Shown here: positions 54,315-64,000 of the stretch, in pieces | Layout of the letters: each line of letters begins with the position of its first letter | How positions within the stretch are numbered: the first letter of the stretch is position 1 | From: Phymatolithon calcareum | Lineage: Eukaryota; Rhodophyta; Florideophyceae; Hapalidiales | DNA: 64,000 bases | Direction: 5' to 3' | NCBI GenBank assembly: GCA_977006965.1 | Contig: OZ345367.1 | Location: forward strand, 2,356,001-2,420,000 | Program-made: the position numbers and the translations under genes | Notes under the pieces: model-generated | Told to the model about the DNA's origin: nothing | Database searches by the model: none | The model's input: the letters and a program-made list of their open reading frames with translations, nothing else

Positions 54315-54703
54315 CAGTACTACCAGGGGAATGTTAAGGGGGGGAGAAACGCAGACCCTGTGTCATACCGCTTTTCCAAGATTATCATATATCGAGCCCG
54401 TTTGAAAAAGAAACATTAGGGCGAAGATCGCATCATAGAAATACCAGAGAAATAAAAGGAAATCATGGGAACATTAGGAGTTCCTAATGTAGCGGCAGCT
54501 CTCGTTGCTCGACTCGTTTCTTGGTAAGAAATAACTAGAATTAAGGTTGGCGTCAAAGCTTTGGCGACAATTTTTGATACAGCGTTATCCTCATAAATCG
54601 CTATGCACAACGCGCGCCTCGTTTTTATTAGAATGTATGTTACTAAGTGATATGACACCGGGTCTGCGTTTCTCCCCCCCTTAACATTCCCCTGGTACTA
54701 CTG
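54315..54703. mobile_element. MITE with long, near-identical terminal inverted repeats
   Basis: Arms 54308-54367 and 54651-54710 are inverted copies with only two differences in 60 bases, so the insertion is young. If the terminus is CAGT...ACTG, TA dinucleotides flank it at 54313-54314 and 54704-54705, the pattern of Tc1/mariner-type elements. The outer bases CAGTAC-ACC are shared with the element at 1155-1532. The ~270-bp interior carries no real gene. It sits just upstream of the NLR-like gene. Confidence 0.8.
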
Positions 54704-54968
54704 TACAGTAGGCGACACTGTGGGCAGGGGGAGTTTAGAAGGGGAGTAACGCAGAGGGGGTATCATAGCTATTTTTTTAATGATAAAATCATTTGAACGT
54801 TGTATGAAACAAATTTGATACAGTAGTATCAAAAAGGGCACTTTGTCGACCATGGTCGATATTTTTACTTGATTCGATGTAATGTTTCTTGGACCATTGG
54901 TGGAAACAGGTACAGTACAGTACAGCGTGTACTGCCGGTTGCTCTCCTTGCAGTATCACCTTTTGTGG

Positions 54969-55247
54969 GCAGAATTAAACGCAATTCATGGCGAGGCATG
55001 CAAATAGGGCAGCAGTGCCTAAACGGTTGTCTGTCGGCGTTCAATTTGATCTGAAATTTTTGAGATTTTGTGGAACTTTCTATGTACTCGTTATTTTCTC
55101 AAAGTTTTCGGCTAAAATGTTGACCTCAAGTTATTACATATGCGGATAGAATCTATTGGGAGCAGAGTGTGGAGTACAGGATCTGGCTCTTCTCTAGGTG
55201 TCCTGAGAAATGAATTTGCAAGCCACAGCATCGGAGTCAAGCAACTC
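54969..55247 (+). repeat. Left long terminal repeat (putative)
   Basis: Begins GCAGAATTAAACGC and ends ...TCAAGCAACTC. It matches 62374-62661 over its whole length with scattered substitutions and an 8-base indel. Exact ends are uncertain. Confidence 0.7.
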
Positions 55248-58200
55248 GGGAGGGACCACAATTCAAGAACATGCTCGTAAAAGCCCACCAAATTTGCAAG
55301 ATAAGCATCGATAAAGTAGACCAGCGCTGAGGTGAGGGATCAAGCCTGAACCCCACAAGCAAGAACCAAGAGTGGCCCTTCCCACAAAAAGCAAGTATCA
55401 AAGAAAAGCCAGAATCAAGAAAGAACCAAGAATCAAAGAAAAGTGAGGATCAAAGAAAGAATCAAGAATCAAAGAAAAGCCAGAATCCAAAGTCAAGAAT
55501 CGAGGATGAATCAAGAAAGAGTCTGTAAGGAAGAAAACATCAGTAGAAACAAAAAGAAAAGGAAAAATCGACGATAAAGTAGCCCTATGATACGTACAGT
55601 ATTGTAAGTGTAGAAACTTTCTATCATGTTTGCCTCAAAGGTGACGCGGCACTCTCCTCGGTAATTGGGGCACCATGATTATACGATACGGCCGATCGGT
55701 CAACACACTGTCAATTTCCGGATTGAGATCTCCGAGTGGGGAAAAATGAGTGTAGTTTCTGAATGCGATCCCAAAAAACTATTCCACTCCACTCACATTC
55801 ACTTTTTTAGATCAGATATGTCGTCTCAATTGAGGAAGCCCGTACAGTAGACACTAATAATTTAGTCTACTAGTACACTAGGGTCTATCCAAAAAATGAT
55901 CGCGTGCTCGTTGTATAAGTGAATAAACACCGTACATTGCCATCGCATCTGATTCTCATTATCCGGCGACATAGCTCTTCTTGACGGCATTGAATAGATA
56001 TCAGATGCTAAGAAAGGTGCCGACTTTCCTCACGTTGGGACACATGGTACCTTCTCAATAAATCCACTTTATTACGAATAGATATCAGACCTCAAGACGA
56101 TCTTCTTTACTGCAGTCACGAACAGCAAGTGGATCATAATGTTAGAGTCTCCAGGGTACATATCAAGGATATCTCCATCCTCATCATAGAGAATCACACT
56201 CTGTTTGGAAGCCGTAGGGTTCGAGGTATACGCATGCTCGTCCCCGTAGTCATATGCAAGGAGAATGTCCGCGTATTTTGTGTCGCGTCAAAAAATTCGA
56301 CACCACTCTGTTTTCCCCATGTTGGAGCACTTCGAATAACTTGAGCGTTGCAGTGTACCAACCTTCATCCCATTTAACCGTGACCCGCTCGTAGTTTTGA
56401 ATATTGCGAAGCTGTGCGCAGGGTATTTCGCCAACGCTGCCATCGGTCCATACTTCTAGCTCTGCTGGCTGCATGGTGCGACACTCAAGAATCAGAGCCT
56501 CCGTGGCAAACTGTTTTTCCCACTCTTCGTCTTTTGCCGAGATATTGATTTCTCTGTGTGTTTAACTAGCACGCGTTGTGAAGTTAGCAGTAAAGACTTG
56601 GAATAATAGTTACAACTCTGCTGTGATCGACATTAATTTTTTCAGTCAGCTCGTTGGGCAAGCTCACGAATCGCACCGCGCGTGTTGCGACATTTCTCCA
56701 ACAGTTTGTTGCCAATAGTATGCCGTGTATGAACGTGCATTCTGCGTTCTTGAGTCTCAAATAATAATATTTTCAGAAAATATAACTGGCACATCTCGTC
56801 CGTGACAACGATTGCACGAAAATTATTAACCGAGCCGGCCATCGCCAACCTGCTCCTTGAAGATTGGAACTCAACCAAGGTGGCCGCTGCGAACGCAACA
56901 AATGATATACACTGAAAAGACTAATGAAACTGTGTCAAATAGAGCCGCGGGAATTTCGCCGACAGCACATGCTCCGGAAGCTAAGACGAAGATTGAAGAA
57001 GATTGTGGAGGAGAACGTAGACACAGGAGCAGAGCTAGAACTCGAAACTCTCGACTGAACACTGAAATCAAACACGACAACTGACATTCAAGATAGATCT
57101 GACTTTCAGCGAGTACGGAAGCAGCAAGAAGAGCACCGCTCCAGGAAAATTACGTTCGCCAAGAATATTATACCGCACAAAGCAGTGAGGATGAAAGAAA
57201 GCAGATGCAGAAGTCTTTGCGCAGGGTGGTTTGTTGGCCATTTTCCGAGAAACCCAGCGAACTTTAATTGAAGAAATGGGCAGTCAAGGATCATGGACAG
57301 TTGACACACTCAAAAATCCTGAAGAAGCCTACACGGACCCCTGCAGAAGAGATTGACGTGGCTAGAGCCATTGACGTGATTCTATATAGTTCCGATTTAG
57401 GAAGCTGAAAATTTTCAATGCCAGTAGAATATGCCTAGAAAGGTGCCAACTTTGCTCCAGTTGGGGCACATGGTACCTTTTCAATAAATCCATTTAATTA
57501 CGATATATCCTGCAGTCCATTTCAGTACTAGGACAAGTGGCTCCGTTTCGACGCTTCGCGCCGATGACGTCTGCTTATTTCGAGATATTATTTTAATTAA
57601 TAAGAGTGTTATACATAGTGCTGAGATATTAGGTCCATGTTTCCATTAAATAAAGCTACGTATTTATATACATTTTATAATAGTCTAAATATTTACTAAA
57701 TTCTACACACTATTTATCAAAGAAACCGATTCACAAATATAACATTTATTTATAACTAACATTTCTACGAAAGGGCCTCTCGGTAAACTACATTTCGAGT
57801 TAGGTTATCTGTCCTTGTCCCTTGAAGTTTTGGTATACCGTTTTTTAAAACAGTATAACAAAGGTAGTTTTAATCCTGGTTTGGCTCGGTTGGCACATTA
57901 AAACAGGTTTTGGCCTGACGGGGATCTCATGACCTCACAGCTGTAATCAAGAGGAGCATTCAGGCAACGCGCGCAGCTCCGAACAGTACGAAAGTTATAA
58001 TGGACGGCGGATTCCATGAGAGTTAATTTTTCCAAAGATTGGGAAAAGTCCAGATTAATTCGGGGAAAAAATTAGGCTTTAGTGAAACGGAAGGTTTCAC
58101 CCCAGTTATCATAGGTAGCAATGGTGCACGCAGGCACCAGAAAGGAGTCGGCGAAGGCACGGAGCGACAGAGCCGAGGGCCTTACAACGACTCCATTTTC

Positions 58201-59060
58201 CTTTTGTTGTTGTTGTTGCTCGAGGCACCGAGTTGAGAGGAGGGCAACTGTAATGATTCGGAATCCAGCGAAAACGCGAATCAAATCGAACCGAACCGAA
58301 GCCGACCGCATGAGGAGCATCCACGTTTTTTTCTATGTGAACGGTCGGCGCTGCAAGCTCGATCGGTTCAGGTACGCAGAATTTCGAGCGGAATGGATGC
58401 TTTGCGCAAACGGCACTCTAAACCGAGTCGGACAGTGCATGTGGAACGCCTCACGCGCAGCGATTCCCACGAAAGAACGGTCGACGAAAACCAAAAGATT
58501 GAGTTGAACTGATGAAAAATCGCTACATGCAACGAGCAATACAATCCAGCACGTGGGACGAGAAGCGCCCCCCGCCCCAAAAACAAGTGCCCGCAGCCAA
58601 AACTTGTTTCTTTCGCGCCCCTGATAAGCGCGGCGTGCACCAGGTAACTCAAACACATTGAGAACACAGCTCCCAGCGGATTACTGGGAAAGACGCCACA
58701 GCGCGTTTCCCGGACAAGAACTGCAGAGCGCAGAAGTGGGAAGGAACGAATTCAAAGCGAAACAGTGTGCGTGACACGGAAAAAGCAATTCAACCGGCCG
58801 ATTGGAACGAGCGCGCCAAGAATCGGTACTGAGGAGAACCGACACTCCCACACCACGCGACAAAATCATTCTAAGCGTGGATACGAATGGTAACGGAATC
58901 ACGTCCAGAATGAGGGCCCTCGCGGCTGCCGCGCAAGATTAACCTCAGGATGCGACTGTAGGGAATCCATCGCCTACAGATGTGCCAGGAGTCGTATACT
59001 CGGTAACACATGCGGAGGCGGTGGCCAATGGGTGGCCCTTGGACGGAATACGGCCTGTAG
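55248..59060. other. Internal non-coding part of the retroelement
   Basis: Includes a purine-rich stretch at about 55365-55515 with imprecise repeats of AAGAATCAAAGAAAAG. A 67-68-bp direct repeat pair lies at 56010-56077 and 57437-57503. An AT-rich island lies at about 57560-57780 and a (TTG)n run near 58205-58220. A minus-strand 74-codon frame at 56250-56474 has a WDEGWYTATL segment that looks vaguely Tudor/Agenet-like, but it is too short to call. No pol genes are visible here. Confidence 0.5.
56010..57503. repeat. 67-68-bp direct repeats flanking 1.36 kb
   Basis: The phrase starting AGAAAGGTGCC and ending ATTACGA occurs at 56010-56077 and at 57437-57503 with about 85% identity. The left copy is itself bracketed by AATAGATATCAGA at 55993 and 56080. 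This may be a small nested element with short terminal direct repeats (TRIM-like), or a duplicated segment. Confidence 0.5.
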
Positions 59061-62000
59061 GAAGGAAAGGAGTGTTCGTGGAGTGCGAAACATCACACAG
59101 AGGAACACACAAGTACCTGGCTATCCAGTCCCTCGGAGGTCCAAAAATCAATCACAGAGCAGCACCAGTCTCAGGAATCCGGGACCGAAACTGTGGACAC
59201 GGCCGATTCGGAGGCGCAAAAGCTCATTTTTCCGAACTTGTATGCTGTTCTGACAAAAACGCTGTCGACGCCATTCCAGCTCGTCTCCACTGTTGTCGAG
59301 TCTGAGTGGTTCACGAACACTAGCGCCATTGGTCCAGTTGCCGATTCTGTACAAGCGATCCTAAACGATACCGGCGTCAAGGAAAAAATGGAAGGCTTGA
59401 CTGCACAGCAAATTGGGGTGCAGAAGTTCGACGCGTTGCTGACCCTGGCGCAGTTCCGTGACGGACGGAAGGGAAATATATCCTGGTTGGGGTCCCCGAG
59501 AATTCCTGAACAGTTCTTTCGGGCGGTGCAACTCAAAGTGGCTGCCATGTCTAGCCCAGTGTGGCGTTGTCCTCCGGAGGAATTCATTATTGGAATTGTG
59601 CTGGAAACTGCAGACATTTTGGCACTGGCGCGCGCCACTACGAAGAAAATCTCTTCAACAGGACAGATGGAGTGGAGCGAGGTGGACAGCCTAATGATGC
59701 GAGCGCGTCGACTGAAAGCAAACGTAGAGCTGGATGTCGTCGACGGCGGCCGTACGTGGAAGGAAGTTTGCAATTCCGCCGGAGGCGGAAACTTGGATGA
59801 TATCATGACCATGATACTAGATTAGAGACGAGAGCGGGAGATGCACCGAGCCCTGAGGGCCGGTACTCCAGATACTCCGGGGAGGGACTCTGACAGAGCT
59901 CTCGGGCTGCCACGCCCAACGTTTGTCCTCCGGAATGAGCCAAAGGACGGTGAATCGAAACTCTCCGAAAGAGAGATAGATGAGCTGGAAGGTTATCTGA
60001 GAAGAGGTGCCACAGCGGAGATAGGAATCGGGAAAGCACGAATGCTGACCGAAGCGGCTGGAGATGTGCTTAACGCACACCAGCCAGGAGGAAACGAACT
60101 AACGCGCTTGTCATTCCCTGCGATTGGGAAGGACTTCATTCGCGCGGTTCGTGATGAAATGTACAAGGAGAACTCCTTGTGTCTCGTCCCCGAGGTCGCG
60201 CTGACCAAGCTGTTGACGCTACGCATGCGAACAAGCGATGGATTGAGGCTCGAGCTCTTCGGCGGTGTGGCCTTTTAAGACATCTCGGATGAGACACCTG
60301 ACTTTGTAAAAGTGCAGGCAGCAACAAGGAAAATCCTGACACGGAAGGCGAAGAACCACAGATGGATTAGCGTTGAAACCATGCCCCAGCTATGGGATGT
60401 CATCGAAGGCGTAGCGTTGGCAGCAAAACGCCTCCATCATACCACAGTACTTTCCAGGGTGCAGGTCATAGAGCTGGGGTTAATGTTGAAGGGGGCACAC
60501 TTCACGCACGGAGGAGCTACGAGCGTAAAAGGCCTATTCCGCACGTTTATCTACCGTCTGTCGGAACACGCAGAGGCCGTGCGGAGGGTCGTGAATGGTG
60601 ATATACAGAGCTATCTCCACTCATTGTACTTGGACAAAGTTCGCGCGTGGTATTCGACGACACGATTGCAGCTGCGAAACACCATTGCATGAAAGCTTAT
60701 ACGCGGGAAAACATCGACGATGGAGAAACCGTTCTCGGGAAAGCCCTTAGGAAGCCAGAAGGTATTGACGCTAACGGAAAGCTTGAAAAATACAAACGGA
60801 AGACGGAGGCTGTCCCCCTAAGCGGAGTACGAAGCAGGCATCCGGAAGGAAGGGACGACACCTTTGTACGAGACGTTGGGGAAGGGCATCAGGAGAAGAA
60901 GCCACGGGTGCAGTTACTACCATGTTTCCGGTGTAACAAGCATGGGAATCACTTCTCTAAATGTGATGCGTCAGATTGGTGCGAAATTCAGGCAAGCTGG
61001 CCCGCTCGAATCCGCGAGATTGCGAAAGAAGCACGAGAGGCGGCAGGTGCACCAGTTCGATATCAGAAAGCAATGCTGAGGGCCCCTCGACAACAGAAGC
61101 CATGACTAACCGAGCACAAACGGCCCTACAGCCGCAGAGCGCGGAAGGATGAAGTGGCGCCGCCGCAGAAGGCGGTAAAGCTTTACCACGGACAAAACTT
61201 GTGATCTCCTTGAGAGCGGACATGACCACCAAACATTGAGAAAAAGAAGCTTAAGAGAGAGATGGATGAGATACCACATTCATCTCCACTGGAAAATTGC
61301 TTCAACCAGAAGCTCAAAAAAGCACCGGCGGACACCACAGGAGAGCACAGGCAGACTCCTGTACGCTTTGGCATAACCCACGCCGGAATTCCAATATCCA
61401 TAGGCATTCCAACCGTTCATTTTAAGAAAGGAGAGGATGCACCTGCCGTTCCAACACTCGATGGGGAATGTTTGGATTCGGAATCCTCGGAGCTGCCATT
61501 GGAAAGCGCTGATAGCACAAGCAAGGGATCTATAGCGCAAAACGACGTGGAAGTTGACTCTGGGCAGTGGCGTAAGGTGGTTCTCTTGAATGCTAACCTC
61601 GAGGCTAAGACAAGAAGGAACTCATCGAGAAGATATCGTGAAAAAGGATACTTTGTTGTGCCGCAGGAGAAAGCTGTTGGAGTTGAGGCCCGACAGCGCA
61701 AATTCCCCTTGGGTGATTAGGCCCCGGCAACAATTCCACCGGACGAACCGATAGCAGTGCCATGTGACCTAAGTGCTGAGGTGAAACGAAATTTGAAAAA
61801 TTGGGAAGATTGCTTTGCCACGGATGCTATACACCGTCTTCAGGGAGCGCGGAAGCGTCTAGACAAGGATGACGAGCAACGAATCGCCGGAAACCATATG
61901 CACAGGAGGAGAGCTGTGCCAGGGAACTCAAGCGCAGAGGTCCGCATCGGACCTAATGAATATCATCTCACTGTCGTTATTGTCATCCGTGCTGGGTTCA

Positions 62001-62383
62001 CACTCGAGCTACCGAAAAACTCCCCTCCAAAAATTTGCGCAGGGGTCCCGCTGCAGCGAAGAGACTGGGGATTCGACGCGGAAAGGCTTATGCAAGACGG
62101 CATGAGCATCGATTTGCGGGACGAAGAGCTGTTATTCTACTTGAAGCGGGGATTCTAAGACTACTCTCCGGACACACCGCCAATCTGCTCATTCTCTCCG
62201 CACCAAAAGAAAATATGGGAGGCAGAGAGAGAACTCAAGGAGGCAATCCAAGAGGAGATCTCGGAGAGCTGGATCGGGGAATCCCAAGACAATCCTCCAA
62301 CAGTCCCGTTTCAAGTAACACCGGGCAGTGTCGAGAGAAAGCGGGATAATTTGTGGCGCCTTGTATGGAACGTGCAGAATTAA
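59061..62383 (+). pseudogene. Gag-like / truncated pol remnant of retroelement
   Basis: One long coding region broken into pieces. In frame from 59061 to about 60690 it is interrupted by TAG at 59823 and TAA at 60276. It then shifts frame around 60650-60690 and continues, with stops at 61103, 61718 and 62156, until a final stop at 62381 inside the right repeat. The middle carries a zinc-knuckle-like CFRCNKHGNHFSKC, spaced CX2CX5HX3C instead of the usual CX2CX4HX4C. The last stretch, ending near WRLVWNVQ, resembles the opening of a reverse-transcriptase domain and stops exactly where the right repeat begins. The capsid-like part is not assignable to a family by eye. Non-functional as it stands. 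Confidence 0.65.
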
Positions 62384-62661
62384 ACGCAATTCATGGTGAT
62401 GCATGTAAATAGGGAAGCAGTGCTTAAACGGTTGTCTGTCAGAGTTTCATTTGATCTGAAATGCTTTGAGATTTTGTGGAACTTTCTAATTCCCCGTTAT
62501 TTTCTCAAAGTTTTCGGCTAAAATGTGGACTTCAAGTTTGGCGGGAATTACATGTGCGGATAGAATCTATTGGGAGCAGAGTGTGGAGTACAGGATCTGG
62601 CTCTTCTCTGAGTGTCCTGAGAAATTAATTTGCAAGCCACAGCATCGGAGTCAAGCAACTC
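62374..62661 (+). repeat. Right long terminal repeat (putative)
   Basis: Direct repeat of 54969-55247, with an extra 8 bases near its middle (TTGGCGGG region). It abuts the truncated pol reading frame, whose stop codon lies inside it. Confidence 0.7.
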
Positions 62662-63829
62662 CACGGTTGAAGAGGGCTTGTGCACTTTCCTCGAACTTGA
62701 GAAAGTCCCACGAAGTTCTACCCAAATTCGCAAAATCGCGCCCCGCTTTTGAAGCATCTGCAGAAACAGGCCACGAACCATTTCCAAGGGCAAGCAGCAT
62801 TTCATGCACATGTTGAACACTGCAAAGATCCCGTGAAGCGCAAGTGCTGCCTTGGAATTTACCGATTGGCTGTCATTATTCAGCAGACTTACAATTGCCC
62901 AATAATTCTTCAAATTAGCGTTAATATTTTTGAAACAAGAATAATCTCATAAATAAGCCAGTACGAAGCAGGCGTACTTTTCAATACAAATTTTGATACT
63001 TCTAGATTTGCGTTACTCTCCTTCTAACCTTCCCCTTCTGTGCGGATGCTTTTCGCCTGGCCTCATAGAGGGCGTTCAGCGACACAAGGCGTATCATAAC
63101 AAAGTTCAGTAAAATTTATTTAATTAAGAATCCATGTAACAGCCAGGACGAAATGGCCTTCATAGTAAGGGGCTTGAAAAATTATCAAATCCGCTATTTA
63201 TTCCATAGAAAAGAAAATGGTGCCAATGTTGGATTATCGTCTAAAACGCACCCTCACAGACTTGCACACGTGTAAAACTCGTGACGCCCGTGACCATTCC
63301 ACAAAGATTCCACAGTCCTTCCACCACAACACACGTGTGGGGTTTGAAACGCACAAGTTGGCACACTGGCTGCAGTCGGGTTGTTCCCTGGCAAAACGCC
63401 CGGGGCGCAGCGAAACGTCGACCTTTATAGAAAAAGAATTGGATCAAGAATGATTTGGCAATATGAGAAATGGATCAATGGAAGAATCTGGAAGCGTCGA
63501 AGCGGGTTCCCTAGCCCGCCGCAGGTGCCGCTGTAATGCTTACAGTGTAAACATTTGTACGCTGTAAGCTGTGTAAAGCAGCTGTAAGCATCAGTTCTAG
63601 AATTTGCCCTTGGTGACCCTTCATGGTGTAAGAGCAAGTCTACGGGTTGAGTAAAATAGAAAGGACCCGTGGCAGCGCCGCATGAGGCATATCTATTGGT
63701 GTGCACCCAGGTGCGCAAATGGGTAAATGGGTATCCAATTGAGTGTTTGCGGAATGAAATACTCCACTGGATAATCATTTGCGCATCGCGTACGTAGCGT
63801 TCGGTTTAACAATTTGCAATACGTTGCGA
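62662..63829. other. Non-coding with a TIR-like remnant
   Basis: The stretch at about 62995-63045, read on the minus strand, matches 54721-54766 (core TTAGAAGG-GAGTAACGCA), so these two sites are inverted copies 8.2 kb apart. A small set of CTGTAAGC-type repeats lies at 63530-63595. No gene is supported. Confidence 0.45.
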
Positions 63830-64000
63830 ATGGAGGCGCGCGATCTCGATGAGCGTTGCACCGTGGCCGCCATGGCCCCGAACACGACGACCTCAACTCA
63901 CCAAAAGTTTGCACAAATGTATGCGCAACAGCAATTTAGCGCACACGAGCCGGAGGGAAAACGTTCGAGGCGGATCATTCTGCGAAGGGCGACAGATCCG
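63830..64000 (+). CDS. Possible 5' end of a gene, cut by the window edge
   Basis: From ATG 63830 a frame stays open for all 57 remaining codons to the last base. The translation is hydrophilic (MEARDLDERCTVAAMAP...), with a Gln-rich patch and a basic GKRSRR stretch. Base composition is GC-rich like the real genes here and unlike the AT-rich flank. No domain is recognisable in so short a piece; it may be a chance frame. Confidence 0.4.
   Translation, partial: MEARDLDERCTVAAMAPNTTTSTHQKFAQMYAQQQFSAHEPEGKRSRRIILRRATDP

Larger units (their letters stand above)
54969..62661 (+). mobile_element. Decayed LTR-type retroelement
   Basis: Two direct repeats of 279 and 288 bp, roughly 88-90% identical by eye, bound about 7.1 kb of internal sequence. 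The internal part includes a gag-like region with a CCHC-type knuckle and the start of a reverse transcriptase cut off at the right repeat. Direct orientation, position and content fit an LTR retrotransposon. However, the TG...CA ends, a primer-binding site, a polypurine tract and a target-site duplication are not evident. The pol region is largely missing and gag is full of stops, so it cannot move by itself. The 55.3-59.0 kb part is unexplained and may contain nested insertions. Confidence 0.65.

Noticed and set aside
1-64000. CRISPR arrays, bacterial operons or riboswitches
   Set aside because: Gene content is eukaryotic. The regular repeats seen are protein-coding TPR units or inverted repeats, not repeat-spacer arrays.

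Overview
The window reads as nuclear DNA of a eukaryote, most likely a red alga, and a florideophyte such as Chondrus more likely than the compact Cyanidiales. Housekeeping genes that are unmistakably eukaryotic (TAF5, COG6, cytosolic prolyl-tRNA synthetase, BMS1) each lie in one uninterrupted reading frame. The only introns I can support are two of 72-73 bp in a pair of tiny genes. Genes sit in small clusters separated by several kb of repeat-laden, non-coding DNA. The organism call is inference from this style and not from a marker gene.

Layout. 1-4.1 kb: non-coding, with a striking cluster of palindromes and a small TA-flanked inverted-repeat element. 4.1-5.6 kb: glycosyltransferase GT-A (+). 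8.9-10.7 kb: Sel1/TPR-type repeat protein (-). 13.8-18.5 kb: TAF5 (-) and COG6 (+), divergent. 19.3-21.1 kb: secreted protein built of about eleven ~40-residue repeats (-). 21.9-22.2 kb: a two-exon small membrane-protein gene (+). 22.7-24.5 kb: ProRS (-). 25.2-26.6 kb: GT-B (-). 27.4-27.7 kb: a paralogue of the two-exon gene with the intron at the same codon (+). 28.0-31.7 kb: BMS1 (-). 32.5-34.0 kb and 36.4-37.8 kb: a divergent pair of paralogous two-TM proteins of unknown function, with a tRNA-like element between them. 39.7-41.1 and 44.3-45.8 kb: GT-C (-) and GT-D (+), close paralogues whose 3' ends look gene-converted. 49.8-54.1 kb: a 1,439-residue NLR-like protein (PH-like, HeLo/MLKL-like helical, NB-ARC, TPR array) whose TPR array continues as relics past the stop codon. 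54.3-63 kb: a TA-flanked MITE and a decayed LTR-type retroelement with a gag-like region and the very beginning of a reverse transcriptase. 63.8-64 kb: the open 5' end of another possible gene.

How the genes relate. The housekeeping genes serve unrelated pathways (transcription initiation, Golgi tethering, translation, 40S biogenesis). The lineage-specific part is a set of local gene families: four GT1-like glycosyltransferases, two small TM proteins, and two Cys-rich two-TM proteins, several arranged as divergent pairs. Together with the recently expanded TPR array and the secreted repeat protein, this marks a locus of ongoing duplication, conversion and decay. Specificity towards substrates or partners cannot be read from sequence alone.
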